Positions 18,387 through 29,367 are shown, counted from the stretch's first letter. The stretch is 64,000 bases of DNA from Rahnella aceris (GCF_011684115.1 NZ_JAADJV010000006.1:108729-172728); one strand, 5' to 3'. Notes: a model not told the origin generated them from the sequence alone. Program-made: numbers and translations.

Positions 18387-19751
18387 TCAGGCACAAATCT
18401 CATAGCAAGGAATATATGCGCTGCCCGGCAATTTCATACGGTGCTGGGCGACGAAACCTTGCAGCAGGCTGTCCATTTTTTTCATTAAAGCCGGATCGCC
18501 GTGCAGCTTGAAGCGACCATGTTTTTCGATGGCGTGGATCCCAAATTCTTTCACGTTACCGGCCACAATACCGGAGAAGGCGCGGCGCAGTGCGGCGGCC
18601 AGTTCCTGCGGTGGCTGGTTAGGATAAAGATTCAGGTTCGCCATGTTTTCATGATTCGGTTCGAACGGGTGCTGCAAATCGGGCGCAATGCGAATCGACC
18701 AGTTGAAACTGTAGGCATCTCCGCTGTTACGACGGTTTTCTTTCACCAGCGGCATGGCGCGTTTCATCTGACGGGCGACTTCTGTCGGATCGTCGATGAT
18801 GATGGTGTAGAACTTACAGGCTTCTTCACCCAGCGTTTCTTTAATGAAGGCATCAAGAACGTGGAAGTAATCCGCGCTTTCTTTCGGGCCGGTGAGGATC
18901 AGCGGTAAAACCTGATCGCTGTTTTCCGGATCCATCAGAATGCCCAGCAGATACAGTAATTCTTCTGCGGTACCTACACCGCCAGGGAAGATAATGATCC
19001 CGTGCGCAATGCGCACGAACGCCTCAAGCCGTTTTTCGATATCCGGCATGATGATCAGTTCGTTGACCAGTGGATTAGGCGGCTCAGCAGCAATAATCGA
19101 CGGTTCTGTCATGCCGATAAAGCGGCCGGCTTTGTAGCGCTGTTGCGCGTGGCCGACGGCGGCGCCTTTCATCGGGGCTTCCATTGCGCCCGGGCCACAG
19201 CCGGTACAAATGTTCAGTTCACGCAGACCCAGCTGACTGCCGACGTTACGGGCATACTGATATTCAATTTCATTAATTGAATGTCCGCCCCAGCAAACCA
19301 CCATGTTCGGATCTTCATCCAGATGCAGGGCGCGGGCATTGCGTAAGATAGAGAACACCAGATTGGTCAGATGCGCTGAGTTTTTGGTATTCAGGTGCTG
19401 AAAACGACCGGCGTTGTCAATTTGCCCGCTCACGAACAGAATATCGCGCAGTACAGCAAACAGGTTGGCCTGTAATGAGCGGATAATCCGGCCATCCACA
19501 AATGCGTCTTCCGGTGGGTTTACCAGTTCCAGTTTCACGCCACGCTCTCTGCGCAGCACATTGATATCAAAGCTTTCGTAACGGTCGAGAAGCTCTTTAC
19601 TGCTGTCAGTCTGGCTGCCGCTGTTAAGCACGGCCAGTGAACAATTTCGGAAAAGACGATAGAGGTCGCTGCTCGCAGTACGTTTGAGCATGTCGACTTC
19701 CAGCTGCGACAACAAATCCATTGAGCCTAACGGGCTGATATGTGTAATCAA
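18387..19751 (-). CDS. ppnN: Pyrimidine/purine nucleotide 5'-monophosphate nucleosidase
   Basis: PpnN (YgdH) hydrolyses nucleoside monophosphates to the base and ribose 5-phosphate and is a known (p)ppGpp target. The 454-residue protein contains [20 protein letters not shown] and the Lysine-decarboxylase/LOG-fold motif [16 protein letters not shown]. The start is TTG (19749-19751) with AGGAG 6 bp upstream; it gives exactly the E. coli N-terminus [13 protein letters not shown] and length. An in-frame ATG 38 codons upstream gives an extension unlike the family. Confidence 0.95.
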   Translation of the reverse strand: MITHISPLGSMDLLSQLEVDMLKRTASSDLYRLFRNCSLAVLNSGSQTDSSKELLDRYESFDINVLRRERGVKLELVNPPEDAFVDGRIIRSLQANLFAVLRDILFVSGQIDNAGRFQHLNTKNSAHLTNLVFSILRNARALHLDEDPNMVVCWGGHSINEIEYQYARNVGSQLGLRELNICTGCGPGAMEAPMKGAAVGHAQQRYKAGRFIGMTEPSIIAAEPPNPLVNELIIMPDIEKRLEAFVRIAHGIIIFPGGVGTAEELLYLLGILMDPENSDQVLPLILTGPKESADYFHVLDAFIKETLGEEACKFYTIIIDDPTEVARQMKRAMPLVKENRRNSGDAYSFNWSIRIAPDLQHPFEPNHENMANLNLYPNQPPQELAAALRRAFSGIVAGNVKEFGIHAIEKHGRFKLHGDPALMKKMDSLLQGFVAQHRMKLPGSAYIPCYEICA

Positions 19752-19921
19752 AGTTGCTCCTTGACACCAACGGGTGCAGTGATTCTTTCTGCTACCTGAT
19801 TGCGGCGCATGATTTTTCGGATCATATTTTTTGCGCCGTACGCGATTTAACAGTAACCCCGTCATCAGGCTTTTACCAATGCTGACAGAGCGTTAGCTCA
19901 GTTCTTGAGCAACGTCTCGCA

Positions 19922-20767
19922 TTATTGTCTGACAAGTCGCGCGGTTGCAGGTTCAAACGGGAAGTTGGATCTCCATGGATTGATGTCCAGACCACCGCGG
20001 CGTGTATAGCGCGCATAAACGGCAAGCTTTTCCGGCTGGCAGAAACGCAGCAAATCATTAAAGATGCGTTCAACGCATTGTTCGTGGAATTCATTGTGAT
20101 GGCGGAAAGAAACCAGGTAACGCAGCAGCGCTTCATGGTCGATTTTCGGGCCGCGATATTGGACCTGAACGGAACCCCAGTCTGGCTGATGGGTGATCAG
20201 GCAGTTGGATTTCAGCAGATGACTGACCAGCGACTCTTCAACGATCTCAGCACCTTTAGCATTGGCCAGATAATCCGTGCTGAACTCGTAACTGTCGATC
20301 TCAATATCCTGCTCATCGATGCAAACACCGTCAAAATGCCCAACCGCTGAACCTTCAATCTCAGACAGACGGCTGACGCTCACCGTGACTTCGCCTTGCG
20401 CGCAGGCGCTTAAATCACGGGTTAATGTTTCCTTGACCGCCTGCCAGTCCGCGAAAACGGTCTGGTTGAAGCTGTTCAGATAGAGCTTGAAGCTTTTGGA
20501 TTCGATCAGATTCTGGCTGTTGGCATTCAGACTGATTTCACCCACGGCAACCTGCGGCAGGCCTTTGGCATTGAGCCACGACAGTTCATACAGCGTCCAG
20601 ATATCTGCGCCATGAAACGGTAAGTTGTCCGGATATAAACCCAGCGGTTCACGGTTCATGCTGCGCGGAACGGCCTGCAATAAAGACGCGTCGTATTGAT
20701 CGACATAAGCCGTACTTTTACCCAGCGTCAGTTGCGCCAGGGCGGGGTTATCCTGATATGAGGACAT
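19922..20767 (-). CDS. queF: NADPH-dependent 7-cyano-7-deazaguanine reductase
   Basis: QueF reduces preQ0 to preQ1 in queuosine synthesis for tRNA. This is the long bimodular form of 281 residues (E. coli 282). The active-site cysteine is in [16 protein letters not shown] near residue 190, followed by the family aspartate, and the substrate glutamate lies in [14 protein letters not shown]. The N-terminal half is the degenerate T-fold module. It is divergent from syd. Confidence 0.97.
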   Translation of the reverse strand: MSSYQDNPALAQLTLGKSTAYVDQYDASLLQAVPRSMNREPLGLYPDNLPFHGADIWTLYELSWLNAKGLPQVAVGEISLNANSQNLIESKSFKLYLNSFNQTVFADWQAVKETLTRDLSACAQGEVTVSVSRLSEIEGSAVGHFDGVCIDEQDIEIDSYEFSTDYLANAKGAEIVEESLVSHLLKSNCLITHQPDWGSVQVQYRGPKIDHEALLRYLVSFRHHNEFHEQCVERIFNDLLRFCQPEKLAVYARYTRRGGLDINPWRSNFPFEPATARLVRQ

Positions 20768-20843
20768 GCTGTCACCTTACGAAATAGGTACAATAGAGAA
20801 TAATCCCTAGTTTACCCCAGCCTTACCGGAAGATGAGAGAATT

Positions 20844-21395
20844 ATGGAGTCTGAAGTTTCTGTAGCATTGCGTGAATTTACTCAACGTTATGTCGATCTC
20901 TGGCAACAGGAAACCGGCATGCCGCCCGCCAGTGAAGCCCTTTTTGGTGTGGATTCGCCGTGCGTGGTCAAAACAGATGAAGACAAGGTCTTCTGGCTAA
21001 CACAGACGTTTACCCCTGATGCGACCTTGCAAAATGTAGAACGGGCGCTGGAATTACAGTTGCGTCCTGAGGCGCATGAGTTTTACACGACACAGTATGC
21101 AGGGGACATGACCGCCAGCTGGCAGGGAAATCCGCTGACGTTGTTGCAGGTCTGGAGCCAGGAAGATTTCACCCGTTTGCAGGAAAATCTGATCGGGCAT
21201 CTGGTCACGCAAAAGAGGCTGAAGCTGACACCTACCCTTTTTCTGGCGACCACAGATTCCGAGCTGGATCTGGTTTCGTTATGCAATGTGACCGGTAATG
21301 TCGTGCTGGAACAGTTCGGCAGTAAAAAACGAACTATACTCTCGCCATCGTTATCAGAATTCCTTACAATGCTGACCGCTGTTTGTCCCGCCTGA
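20844..21395 (+). CDS. syd: SecY-interacting protein Syd
   Basis: Syd is a soluble protein that binds SecY at the inner membrane and can destabilise abnormal SecYEG complexes. The 183-residue protein matches E. coli Syd in the segments [15 protein letters not shown] and [28 protein letters not shown]. It is divergent from queF and precedes the csrB region, the same neighbourhood as in E. coli. Confidence 0.94.
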   Translation: MESEVSVALREFTQRYVDLWQQETGMPPASEALFGVDSPCVVKTDEDKVFWLTQTFTPDATLQNVERALELQLRPEAHEFYTTQYAGDMTASWQGNPLTLLQVWSQEDFTRLQENLIGHLVTQKRLKLTPTLFLATTDSELDLVSLCNVTGNVVLEQFGSKKRTILSPSLSEFLTMLTAVCPA

Positions 21396-21446
21396 GCAAC
21401 ATCATCTGAACGACCCATCCCGCAGAGCACAAATGGCTCACAAGCG

Positions 21447-21487
21447 TGTGAGAGATCTCTCACAAAGGCTGTAAGAGATCTCGCTAA
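21447..21487 (+). promoter_or_regulatory. Two UvrY/SirA-type binding sites upstream of csrB
   Basis: A perfect 18-bp palindrome TGTGAGAGATCTCTCACA (21447-21464) is followed 5 bp later by a half-conserved second copy, TGTAAGAGATCTCGCTAA (21470-21487). These match the remembered BarA/UvrY site at the csrB promoter. They lie about 145-185 bp upstream of the estimated CsrB start. The assignment is by motif and position only. Confidence 0.75.
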
Positions 21488-21630
21488 TTTGACTTAATTA
21501 CTTCCTGGTTAAAATAATTTTCATAAATAAAATCAATTAGTTGGTTGATTTATTGGTTGTGAGACGGCTTACGCCCGCTGAGGTTGGCTTACAGCCTGCC
21601 TTGCTCCCAAGGCCGAAATCAACGATTCTA

Positions 21631-21995
21631 GTCAGGCACTAAGGAAGCATGAAGCAGAACATCAGGATGATGGCTGATTCATAAAAAAGGGGACGGCTCA
21701 GGAAGAGTCAGGACGGCATCGGATTATGCCAGGATGTTTCAGGACGAAACCAGGGACACCTCCAGGACGGAGAAGAGAGCTCACAAAGGAAGCTGAGCGG
21801 GTCACAGATGACCAAGGGACATCAGTCAGGATGACTTAGGACAGACCGTCAGGATGAAAGTTGGACGATGCAAAGGACAGCCGGTTAGGATAACCGCAGG
21901 AAAAGTTTTCAGGGATTGAGCAGGGAGCACTCAGGTAGCTGGATTGCTATAAAACGAACCGGGGGCACTGTGAAAACAGTGCCCCCAACTTTTAT
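21631..21995 (+). ncRNA. csrB: CsrB small RNA, antagonist of CsrA
   Basis: CsrB sequesters the translational regulator CsrA through many GGA-containing loops. About 23 GGA triplets were counted by hand in about 365 nt, most as CAGGA or AGGA in hairpin-loop contexts. The 3' part (GAGCAGGGAGCA, GTAGCTGGATTGCT, AAACGAACCGGG) is close to E. coli CsrB, and the RNA ends with stem GGGGGCACTGT/ACAGTGCCCCC plus a T-rich tail. It lies after syd as in E. coli. The 5' end is an estimate; a possible promoter is TTGCTC (21601) with GATTCT (21624). Confidence 0.95.
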
Positions 21996-22052
21996 GTCTA
22001 TAAAAATTACTTCTGTAAAATCTTCCTTCCAGCCCAAAGCGCCAGCCATTCC

Positions 22053-23291
22053 TCAGCCGATCGCCCCCAAGACATCATCCTGCCCCTGCTTTTTCGGCAA
22101 CAGGAATAAAGTGGCAAAAATATCCAGCAGATAAATCGCGGCCAGCAAGGTAATTGCTGCGGTAAATGACACCTGTGCCACCAGCATTCCAATCACCAGC
22201 GGGCCAAAACCACCGACGCCACGTCCGAGATTAAATAACAGATTCTGGGCCGTCGCCCGGACACGTACCGGATAGAGATCGGAAATCAGGCCGCCGTAAC
22301 CGCCAATCATGCCATTCACGAACATCCCCATCAGCGCGCCTGCGAACAACATCAGCGCCGGGTCAGACAACTGCGCGTAACACACCACCATCACGACAGC
22401 GCCAATCTGATAAATCAGGAAGATTTTCCAGCGCGGGAAACGATCCGACAACATGCCGAACAGCCAGATGCCGAAGGTCATACCGACAACCGTCACGGCG
22501 GTCCACAGGCCAGATTTGGTCAGTGAGAAGCCAAAGTTTTTCGACAGATAACTCGGCATCCAGATCATCAGCCCGTAATAACCAAAGTTCTGAACAGAGC
22601 ACAGGATCAGAATGCCGATGCTGGCTTTGGTCGTGGCTTTATCGCGGAACAGTAACTTAATGCGGCTAAACAGTGAGCCATCATTATTGCTGGCAGTGTG
22701 TTTTACGAAGGCTTCCGGTTCGCCCATTGTGCGGCGGATAAGGAAAGAGGCCAGCGCCGGTAACAGTCCGACCAGGAACATGCCGCGCCAGCCGATAATG
22801 CCCAACAGCATCGGTGTCAGGAAGGCGGCCATTAGCACGCCGAGCTGCCAGCCCATGCCGACATAGGCCGAGGCGCGGTTACGTTTTTCCGCTGGCCACG
22901 CTTCTGCAATCAGCGCCATGCCGATACCAAATTCACCGCCCAGGCCGACACCAGCCAGAGTGCGATAGATCAGTAAATCCCAGTACCCTTGTGCGAAAGC
23001 GCATAAACCGGTGAAGAGGGAGAACATCAGAATGGTGAAGGTCAGTACCCGGATGCGGCCGAAACGATCGCTGATAGGTCCGAAAATGACGCCGCCCAGT
23101 ACGGCACCAATCAGGGTCCAGGTCACCAGCGAACCACTTTGTGAGGAAGACAAACCAAATTCGCTGGTAATAGCCGGGAGCATGAAACCGAGGATCAATA
23201 AATCAAATCCGTCCATGGCGTAGCCGGTGACGGAGGCCAGCATGGCTTTTGCCGGTGTTGCGTGTGCTTTTTGAATGTGTTGTGCGGACAT
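22053..23291 (-). CDS. MFS transporter, aromatic/organic-acid:H+ symporter-like
   Basis: This 412-residue protein has 12 hydrophobic segments and the MFS signatures DRFGRIR after TM2 and GMLSDRFPRWK in the middle loop, with GVGLGGEFGIGMALIAEAWPAEKRNR typical of the sugar-acid and aromatic-acid symporter subfamilies. The substrate cannot be assigned. It lies between csrB and yqcC, a place where E. coli K-12 has no gene, and points toward csrB. No neighbouring catabolic gene suggests a substrate. Confidence 0.85.
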   Translation of the reverse strand: MSAQHIQKAHATPAKAMLASVTGYAMDGFDLLILGFMLPAITSEFGLSSSQSGSLVTWTLIGAVLGGVIFGPISDRFGRIRVLTFTILMFSLFTGLCAFAQGYWDLLIYRTLAGVGLGGEFGIGMALIAEAWPAEKRNRASAYVGMGWQLGVLMAAFLTPMLLGIIGWRGMFLVGLLPALASFLIRRTMGEPEAFVKHTASNNDGSLFSRIKLLFRDKATTKASIGILILCSVQNFGYYGLMIWMPSYLSKNFGFSLTKSGLWTAVTVVGMTFGIWLFGMLSDRFPRWKIFLIYQIGAVVMVVCYAQLSDPALMLFAGALMGMFVNGMIGGYGGLISDLYPVRVRATAQNLLFNLGRGVGGFGPLVIGMLVAQVSFTAAITLLAAIYLLDIFATLFLLPKKQGQDDVLGAIG

Positions 23292-23481
23292 GTGGACAGA
23301 TCTGTAAAGAAAAAAGTGGCGGTAGTTTGCCCGTATCGGGCGTTTATCGCTACCACGAAAAACTTATGGTTGGATAGATAAATTGGATAGGATGCAGAGA
23401 GTTGGGGCATCAGTCCTTCAATGTTATGCTTTGCGCCCCCCGGCGGAGGCTGCCCGGGGCCATGAACGAAGAGAGTCATTG

Positions 23482-23796
23482 ATGAATATAGAAAACCAGG
23501 TTCGCCAGATTTTAGAAGATATCGAGCAGGTCATGCGTGATGAAAAATTGTGGCACGCCACGCCGCCGGAAGCGGAAGCCTTTGAAAGCAAAGAGCCGTT
23601 TTCAGTGGATACCCTGTCTGCTGAACAATGGCTCCAATGGGTGCTGGTTCCCCGTATGTACGCGTTGCTGGAGGCCCAGGCACCAATGCCAACCCGTTTT
23701 GCTATCACCCCCTATTTTGAAGTGGCGATGCCTGAAGCACTCCGTTTGCTGACTCAGCTGCAACGCCTCGACGATTTGCTGAACATAGAAGACTGA
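23482..23796 (+). CDS. yqcC: YqcC family protein (DUF446)
   Basis: This 104-residue helical protein contains the family stretch AEQWLQWVLVPRMYALLE and ITPYFEVAMPE. ATG at 23482 is preferred over longer in-frame starts; it gives the E. coli-like N-terminus. It ends 1 bp before truC, so the two are coupled. It is a small soluble protein of unknown function whose genes travel with truC. Confidence 0.93.
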   Translation: MNIENQVRQILEDIEQVMRDEKLWHATPPEAEAFESKEPFSVDTLSAEQWLQWVLVPRMYALLEAQAPMPTRFAITPYFEVAMPEALRLLTQLQRLDDLLNIED

Positions 23797-23797
23797 C

Positions 23798-24577
23798 ATG
23801 CTGGAAATTTTGTATCAGGACGAACATCTGATCGCAGTAAATAAACCTGCGGGTATGCTGGTTCACCGCAGCTGGCTGGACCGCCATGAAACGGTGTTTG
23901 TGATGCAAACATTGCGTGATCAGATTGGTCAGCATGTGTTTACGGTTCACCGGCTGGATAAGCCGACGTCGGGCGTTTTGCTGCTGGCGCTGTCCAGCGA
24001 AGTGGCGCGTTTGCTGTCGCAGCAGTTTGAAAATAACCAGATGAGCAAGGTGTATCATGCCGTGGTTCGCGGGTATGTGCCGCAAGACGGTACCCTCGAT
24101 TACGCGCTGACGGAAGAGCTTGATAAAATCGCCGATAAGTTTGCCAGTCCGGATAAAGCGCCACAGCCTGCGGTCACGCATTATCGCGTGGTGGCTCAGG
24201 TCGAGATGCCCGTGGCTGTTGGTCGTTATGATACGGCCCGTTATAGCCTGGTTGAACTGAAACCAGAAACCGGTCGTAAACATCAGCTGCGCAGGCATAT
24301 GTCGCATCTGCGTCACCCGATAATCGGAGACAGCGCGCACGGTGATTTAAAGCAAAACCGGGGTATGACGCAGCATTTCGGCTGTTCCGGGCTGATGCTG
24401 CACGCCAGTCATATGCAATTGCCTCATCCGGTTACGGGTGAGCCGTTGTCGATTCAGGCGCGCTGGGATCATCGCTGGCAAAATGTGGTGACACAGTTTG
24501 GCTGGCAGGGAAAAATCCCTGAGCTTGAAAGGGTTGAGTTTGCAGAAACTTGCCGTCAGGATAGTGCACAAATTTAG
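23798..24577 (+). CDS. truC: tRNA pseudouridine synthase C (U65)
   Basis: TruC forms pseudouridine 65 in tRNA-Ile and tRNA-Asp. The 259-residue protein is of the RluA family; the catalytic aspartate is residue 54 in VHRLDKPTSGVLLLA. Other family blocks are YQDEHLIAVNKPAGMLVHRS and ELKPETGRKHQLRRHMSHL. It is in an operon with yqcC and yqcA, as in E. coli. Confidence 0.96.
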   Translation: MLEILYQDEHLIAVNKPAGMLVHRSWLDRHETVFVMQTLRDQIGQHVFTVHRLDKPTSGVLLLALSSEVARLLSQQFENNQMSKVYHAVVRGYVPQDGTLDYALTEELDKIADKFASPDKAPQPAVTHYRVVAQVEMPVAVGRYDTARYSLVELKPETGRKHQLRRHMSHLRHPIIGDSAHGDLKQNRGMTQHFGCSGLMLHASHMQLPHPVTGEPLSIQARWDHRWQNVVTQFGWQGKIPELERVEFAETCRQDSAQI

Positions 24578-24619
24578 TCCCTTTGATTGAAATATTGGCA
24601 TCACACAGGAGTGAAACCC

Positions 24620-25069
24620 ATGGCAGAAGTCGGAATTTTTGTCGGTACGGTATACGGCAATGCGTTACTGGTGGCAGAGGAAGCGGAAACCGTGCTGAAA
24701 GGCCAGGGTCATGACGTGAAACTGTTTGAAGAAGGCACGCTTGAAGCCTGGCAATATTACCGTCATCACTTTGTGCTGATTGTGACGTCGACTACCGGTC
24801 AGGGGGATTTGCCGGACAGCATCGCGCCTTTGTATGTCGCCATCCGTGACACCGTGGGCTATCAGCCGGAGTTGCGTTACGGCATGATTGCGCTGGGTGA
24901 TATCAGCTACGATCATTTCTGTGGCGGCGGCCATAAGCTGGATGATTTATTGCAGGAACAAGGCGCATCGCGCATTGGCGAAATGCTGGAAATTGACGCC
25001 ATGGAAACTGCCGAACCGGAAACCGTTGCGATTCCGTGGGTGGAAAAATGGGGACAGTTGCTTAAATAA
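24620..25069 (+). CDS. yqcA: Flavodoxin YqcA
   Basis: This 149-residue short-chain flavodoxin binds FMN through the phosphate loop [14 protein letters not shown] and the [12 protein letters not shown] and [14 protein letters not shown] loops. The ATG at 24620 gives the E. coli YqcA N-terminus; an in-frame upstream start has no family support. It is the last gene of the yqcC-truC-yqcA group and is followed by a strong terminator. Redox partners are unknown. Confidence 0.94.
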   Translation: MAEVGIFVGTVYGNALLVAEEAETVLKGQGHDVKLFEEGTLEAWQYYRHHFVLIVTSTTGQGDLPDSIAPLYVAIRDTVGYQPELRYGMIALGDISYDHFCGGGHKLDDLLQEQGASRIGEMLEIDAMETAEPETVAIPWVEKWGQLLK

Positions 25070-25104
25070 CGTCACACCCTTTGCCGTTCTGCGCGCAAGA
25101 AATA

Positions 25105-25134
25105 AAAAGGTCAGGCAAACGCCTGACCTTTTTT
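25105..25134. terminator. Terminator between yqcA and yaeH
   Basis: A stem AAGGTCAGGC / GCCTGACCTT with AAAC-type loop and flanking A and T tracts (25105-25134) can act in both directions, ending yqcA on the plus strand and yaeH on the minus strand. Confidence 0.88.
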
Positions 25135-25161
25135 GTATTCACATCTTCTGACCGGAATTTA

Positions 25162-25551
25162 TCAGCGGCCGTTGGTGAGTTTTTCCAGATCAGATTCAAT
25201 CTCAGAAATTTTATTCGCCACGACAGATTCAAGATGACGTAAGTCATCCAGGATTTTACGTTTCAGATCCACTTCTACCTGATCACGCTGACAGATTTGA
25301 TCCAGCTCATCAATCACATAGCGCAGATTTGGGCTGATCTCATGAATTTCTTTATAACCCTGACCGGCATTATCGGCAACGATGGTTTTACGCTGGCGCG
25401 GGTATTTAAACTTCACGCTTTTAGCAAAAAACTCGCCTTTATCTCTGCGGAAATAGATCTTCAGAATATCGTTATTGGCCTCCTGACGCAGGCTGTAACG
25501 ATCAATATCGTCGGGATTATTAATGCCCAGGCTTTTCAGATTGTCATACAT
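25162..25551 (-). CDS. yaeH: YaeH family protein (DUF3461/UPF0325)
   Basis: This 129-residue protein is almost colinear with E. coli YaeH, starting [10 protein letters not shown] and containing [16 protein letters not shown] and [18 protein letters not shown]; the C-terminal third is helical and charged. It lies downstream of dapD as in E. coli. No function is known to me. Confidence 0.95.
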   Translation of the reverse strand: MYDNLKSLGINNPDDIDRYSLRQEANNDILKIYFRRDKGEFFAKSVKFKYPRQRKTIVADNAGQGYKEIHEISPNLRYVIDELDQICQRDQVEVDLKRKILDDLRHLESVVANKISEIESDLEKLTNGR

Positions 25552-25648
25552 AGCGCCACCTTCGTTTAGGAGAAAATCAGAGTGTCATGATGAACTGAAC
25601 GGCGGCTTTAATCATTGATTAATTGCACAGTTTGCCGTTTAGAAGATA

Positions 25649-25693
25649 AAAAAATAGCGGGTTATTTTTTAAAACAATACCCGCTATTTTTAA
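25649..25693 (-). terminator. Terminator after dapD
   Basis: On the minus strand AAATAGCGGGTA pairs with AACCCGCTATTT across an A/T-rich loop, followed by a run of T. It starts just beyond the dapD stop codon. Confidence 0.85.
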
Positions 25694-25695
25694 GT

Positions 25696-26520
25696 TTAGT
25701 CGATTGTGCGCAATAACTCATTCAGGCCGGTTTTGCCCAGAGTTTTCGCATCTACTTTCTTGACGATGACAGCGCAGTACAGGCTGTATTTACCGTCTTT
25801 AGAAGGCAGGTTGCCGGAAACCACTACGGAGCCCGCTGGTACGCGGCCGTAATGCACTTCACCAGTTTCACGGTCATAGATTTTGGTGCTCTGGCCGATG
25901 TAAACACCCATGGAAATCACCGAGCCTTCTTCCACGATCACGCCTTCAACGATTTCTGAACGCGCGCCGATGAAGCAATTGTCTTCGATGATAGTCGGGT
26001 TCGCCTGAAGTGGCTCCAGAACGCCGCCGATACCTACGCCACCGGACAGATGAACGTTTTTACCGATCTGCGCACAAGAACCGACAGTCGCCCAGGTATC
26101 AACCATGGTGCCTTCATCAACGTAAGCGCCGATGTTGACATAAGAAGGCATCAGCACGGTGTTGCGTGCAATGAATGCGCCTTTACGCACGGCAGCAGGT
26201 GGCACCACGCGGAAACCTTCACGCTGGAAACGCGCTTCATCGTAGTCAGCGAATTTCATTGGCACTTTATCGAAGTAACGGCTCTCACCGCCTTCCATCA
26301 CCTGGTTGTCATTGATTCTGAACGAGAGCAGTACCGCTTTCTTCAGCCACTGATGCGTCACCCATTCGCCATCAATCTTCTCCGCAACGCGCAATTCGCC
26401 GCTGTCGATTTTGCTGATAACTTCAGTGATAGCGTCGCGCGTTACGCTGTCAACGTTAGCCGGAGTAATGTCTGCACGGCGCTCGAAGGCTTGTTCAATA
26501 ACGGTTTGTAGTTGCTGCAT
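25696..26520 (-). CDS. dapD: 2,3,4,5-tetrahydropyridine-2,6-dicarboxylate N-succinyltransferase
   Basis: DapD succinylates tetrahydrodipicolinate in the succinylase branch of diaminopimelate and lysine synthesis. The 274-residue length equals the E. coli enzyme. The C-terminal half is a left-handed beta helix built from hexapeptide repeats ([33 protein letters not shown]). It lies 46 bp downstream of glnD in the same direction. Confidence 0.98.
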   Translation of the reverse strand: MQQLQTVIEQAFERRADITPANVDSVTRDAITEVISKIDSGELRVAEKIDGEWVTHQWLKKAVLLSFRINDNQVMEGGESRYFDKVPMKFADYDEARFQREGFRVVPPAAVRKGAFIARNTVLMPSYVNIGAYVDEGTMVDTWATVGSCAQIGKNVHLSGGVGIGGVLEPLQANPTIIEDNCFIGARSEIVEGVIVEEGSVISMGVYIGQSTKIYDRETGEVHYGRVPAGSVVVSGNLPSKDGKYSLYCAVIVKKVDAKTLGKTGLNELLRTID

Positions 26521-26566
26521 CCTGTTCTCTTTCCTGAATTGGTTTTAAAAGATAGTGGTACTTGTA

Positions 26567-29257
26567 TCACATTTTATCGCCAGGGTTGAGTGCCTCAGTT
26601 AACCGGCGTGTGATTTCCTGGCGAGTTTGCTTATCCAGCGCACGACGCTCGCCATTTGCCAGAATAAATAAGTCCTCTACGCGTTCGCCGATGGTCGAGA
26701 TGCGCGCACCGTGCAGCGACAGGCCGAGATCAGAGAAGACTTCCCCGACGCGTGCCAGCAGGCCGGGTTGATCCAGCGACACCAGTTCCATATACGTCCG
26801 GCGGTCGGTATGCGTCGGCAGGAAACTGACTTCGGTCTGCACGCTGAAATGACGCAGTTTCGGCGAAGGACGTCGCGCACGCGGCGGCTGATAAGCCTGC
26901 GTCATCGACTGTTCCAGCGCGTAACGAATGGCTTCATGCCGGTCTTGCGCCAGCGGGCTGCCGTCCGGTTCCAGTACAATGAAAGTATCCATCGCCATGC
27001 CGTCGCGATTGGTGAAAATTTGCGCGTCATGAATGCTCAGGTTACGCCTGTCCAGCTCACCGGCGACGGTGGCAAACAGATACGGTCGGTCAGGGCTCCA
27101 GATAAATATCTCGGTCCCGCCGCGCGTTGCCTGACGGCTGACCAGCACCAGCGGTTTGGTGGAGTCATGTTCCAGCAGGTGTCTTGCGTGCCATGCCAGT
27201 TGATTGGGTGAATGGCGCAGGAAATAATCCGCCCGGCAGCGGCTCCAGATACGGTGCAGCGCTTCTTCATCAATATTATCCATACGCAGCAATGCCAGCG
27301 CCTGAAGGCGGTGATGACGCACGCGCTCGCGAAGATCCGGCGTATTTTGCATGCCGCGGCGCAATTGCTTTTCGGTGGCAAAATACAGTTCGCGTATCAG
27401 GCTTTGTTTCCAGCTGTTCCACAGGGTTTCATTGGTGGCACAGATATCCGCCACGGTCAGGCTGACCAGATAGCGAAGGCGAACTTCGGTCTGCATTTCT
27501 GCGGCGAACTGCTGGATTTCATTAGGATCCTGAATATCGCGGCGCTGTGCCGTCACTGACATCAGCAAGTGACAGCGAACCAGCCACGAGACCAACTGGG
27601 TTTCACGGGAATTCAGCCCGTGCAGTTCGGCAAATTCCAGCACATCCTGCGCGCCGAGAATCGAGTGATCACCACCGCGGCCTTTGGCAATATCGTGGAA
27701 CAGGGCAGCCATCAGCAACAGTTCAGGCTGTGGCAGCCGCGGATACAGCTCCACACAGAGTGGATGCTTCGGCCGGGTTTCTTCGTGAGCAAAGCTTTCA
27801 AGTTTTTGCAGCACGCGAATGGTATGTTCATCGACTGTGTACGCGTGGAACAAGTCGAATTGCATCTGCCCGACGATCTGCCCCCATTGCGGCATATATG
27901 CCCACAGCACGCTGTGGCGGTGCATAGGCACCAGCGCGCGTGACACGGCGCCCGGATGGCGCAGGATCGACATAAACATTTCGCGCGCCTGCGGGATCAT
28001 GCATAGCGGCTCTTTGAGATGTCGACGGGCATGGCGCAGCAGGCGGACGGTGGTGGAGTAAATCCCTTTGATTTCGCGATGGCGCACCATCAGGTGGAAC
28101 ATGCTGATGATAGTTTCCGGACGGCGGTCAAAGAGCGTGCTGTCCCGCAGATCAATCAGATCGCCACGCAGTTGGAAATCTTCATCGAGCGGCCGTGGTT
28201 TTTCATTCGGGCCGATGGCCAGAATCGCTTCATCGAACAACTGCAATAACATCTGATTCAGCTCGCCGACCCGGCGGGTCATGCGGTAGAAATCTTTCAT
28301 CATGCGTTCGACGGGCTGATTGCCTTCGCCCTGATATTGCAGCAATTGCGCCACACTTTGCTGGCGGTCGAACAGCAGACGGTTGTCGTAGCGGGGCAGC
28401 AGCAAATGCAGGGCAAAACGGATTCGCCACAGGAAACTCTGACATTCCAGCAGTTCGTTGCGCTCGGCTTTGGTCAGAAAACCAAAGGCCACCATTTCGT
28501 CCAGCGATGTGGCGCCAAAATGACGACGGGCTACCCATAAAATGGTGTGAATGTCGCGCAGGCCGCCGGGGCTGCTTTTGATATCTGGCTCAAGGTTATA
28601 ACTGGTGCCGTGATAACGCAGATGGCGTTCATTTTGTTCATCAATTTTGGCGCGGAAGAAGTTTGGCGAAGGCCAGAATCCGTCGCTGAAAATGTGTTTC
28701 TGCATACTGAGAAACAGCGCGACATCGCCGCAGATCAGGCGGGATTCGATCAGGTTGGTGGCTACGGTTAAATCAGCCAATCCTTCCAGCAGACATTCTT
28801 CCAGCGTACGCACGCTGTGTCCGACTTCCAGCTTAACGTCCCACAGCAAGGTAATCAGTTCACCGATGCGCAATGCCTGTTCATCGTTAAGCCGTTTCTG
28901 GCTGAGCACCAGAACATCGATATCCGATAAAGGATGCAATTCGCCGCGCCCGTAGCCGCCTACGGCCACCATCGCGGTTTCCGGAATATTGTCGAAGCCG
29001 TAGAAGGTCCACAAACGCTGTAACAGCTGATCGATGTAATGCGTCCGTGCGTCTACCAGTTCTTCAGCCTGTTGCCCGGCATTGAAGGCATCCGCCAGCC
29101 ATGCCTGAAACTGTTCCATATGCTGTTTCAGGCTCTGACGGTTTAAATCGTCGTCCGGATAGACAGAAGGGGAGGCCGGTTGTAGCGGAAAAGTACGGGC
29201 GAGATCCTGCGTGGTTTGCAGTAGTACGCTCTTTTCAGCCGGGAAGTTTTCAATCAT
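26567..29257 (-). CDS. glnD: Bifunctional uridylyltransferase/uridylyl-removing enzyme GlnD
   Basis: GlnD senses glutamine and uridylylates or deuridylylates PII proteins, setting nitrogen regulation. The 896-residue protein (E. coli 890) has an N-terminal nucleotidyltransferase domain ([19 protein letters not shown]), a central HD domain ([15 protein letters not shown]) for UMP removal, and two C-terminal ACT domains ([20 protein letters not shown] and [17 protein letters not shown]). It lies between map and dapD as in E. coli. Confidence 0.98.
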   Translation of the reverse strand: MIENFPAEKSVLLQTTQDLARTFPLQPASPSVYPDDDLNRQSLKQHMEQFQAWLADAFNAGQQAEELVDARTHYIDQLLQRLWTFYGFDNIPETAMVAVGGYGRGELHPLSDIDVLVLSQKRLNDEQALRIGELITLLWDVKLEVGHSVRTLEECLLEGLADLTVATNLIESRLICGDVALFLSMQKHIFSDGFWPSPNFFRAKIDEQNERHLRYHGTSYNLEPDIKSSPGGLRDIHTILWVARRHFGATSLDEMVAFGFLTKAERNELLECQSFLWRIRFALHLLLPRYDNRLLFDRQQSVAQLLQYQGEGNQPVERMMKDFYRMTRRVGELNQMLLQLFDEAILAIGPNEKPRPLDEDFQLRGDLIDLRDSTLFDRRPETIISMFHLMVRHREIKGIYSTTVRLLRHARRHLKEPLCMIPQAREMFMSILRHPGAVSRALVPMHRHSVLWAYMPQWGQIVGQMQFDLFHAYTVDEHTIRVLQKLESFAHEETRPKHPLCVELYPRLPQPELLLMAALFHDIAKGRGGDHSILGAQDVLEFAELHGLNSRETQLVSWLVRCHLLMSVTAQRRDIQDPNEIQQFAAEMQTEVRLRYLVSLTVADICATNETLWNSWKQSLIRELYFATEKQLRRGMQNTPDLRERVRHHRLQALALLRMDNIDEEALHRIWSRCRADYFLRHSPNQLAWHARHLLEHDSTKPLVLVSRQATRGGTEIFIWSPDRPYLFATVAGELDRRNLSIHDAQIFTNRDGMAMDTFIVLEPDGSPLAQDRHEAIRYALEQSMTQAYQPPRARRPSPKLRHFSVQTEVSFLPTHTDRRTYMELVSLDQPGLLARVGEVFSDLGLSLHGARISTIGERVEDLFILANGERRALDKQTRQEITRRLTEALNPGDKM

Positions 29258-29301
29258 GGGTGCGCAGCCCTACACGTGAGAGACCAATAAACGTGAAAGA
29301 T

Positions 29302-29326
29302 AAAAAAAACCGGCTTTCGCCGGCTT
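29302..29326 (-). terminator. Terminator after map
   Basis: On the minus strand GCCGG/CCGGC with a GAAA loop is followed by eight T (29302-29309). It separates map from glnD transcription. Confidence 0.88.
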
Positions 29327-29367
29327 GATTCACAGATTTATACCCTCTCCGCAGAGCGGGTGACTGT

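Noticed and set aside
21650..21960. Dense short repeats of AGGA type resembling a tandem repeat or mobile element
   Set aside because: They are the CsrA-binding GGA motifs of CsrB, supported by the conserved 3' end and position after syd.
23705..24340. 211-codon open frame on the minus strand
   Set aside because: It is antisense to yqcC and truC, both of which are clearly conserved proteins.
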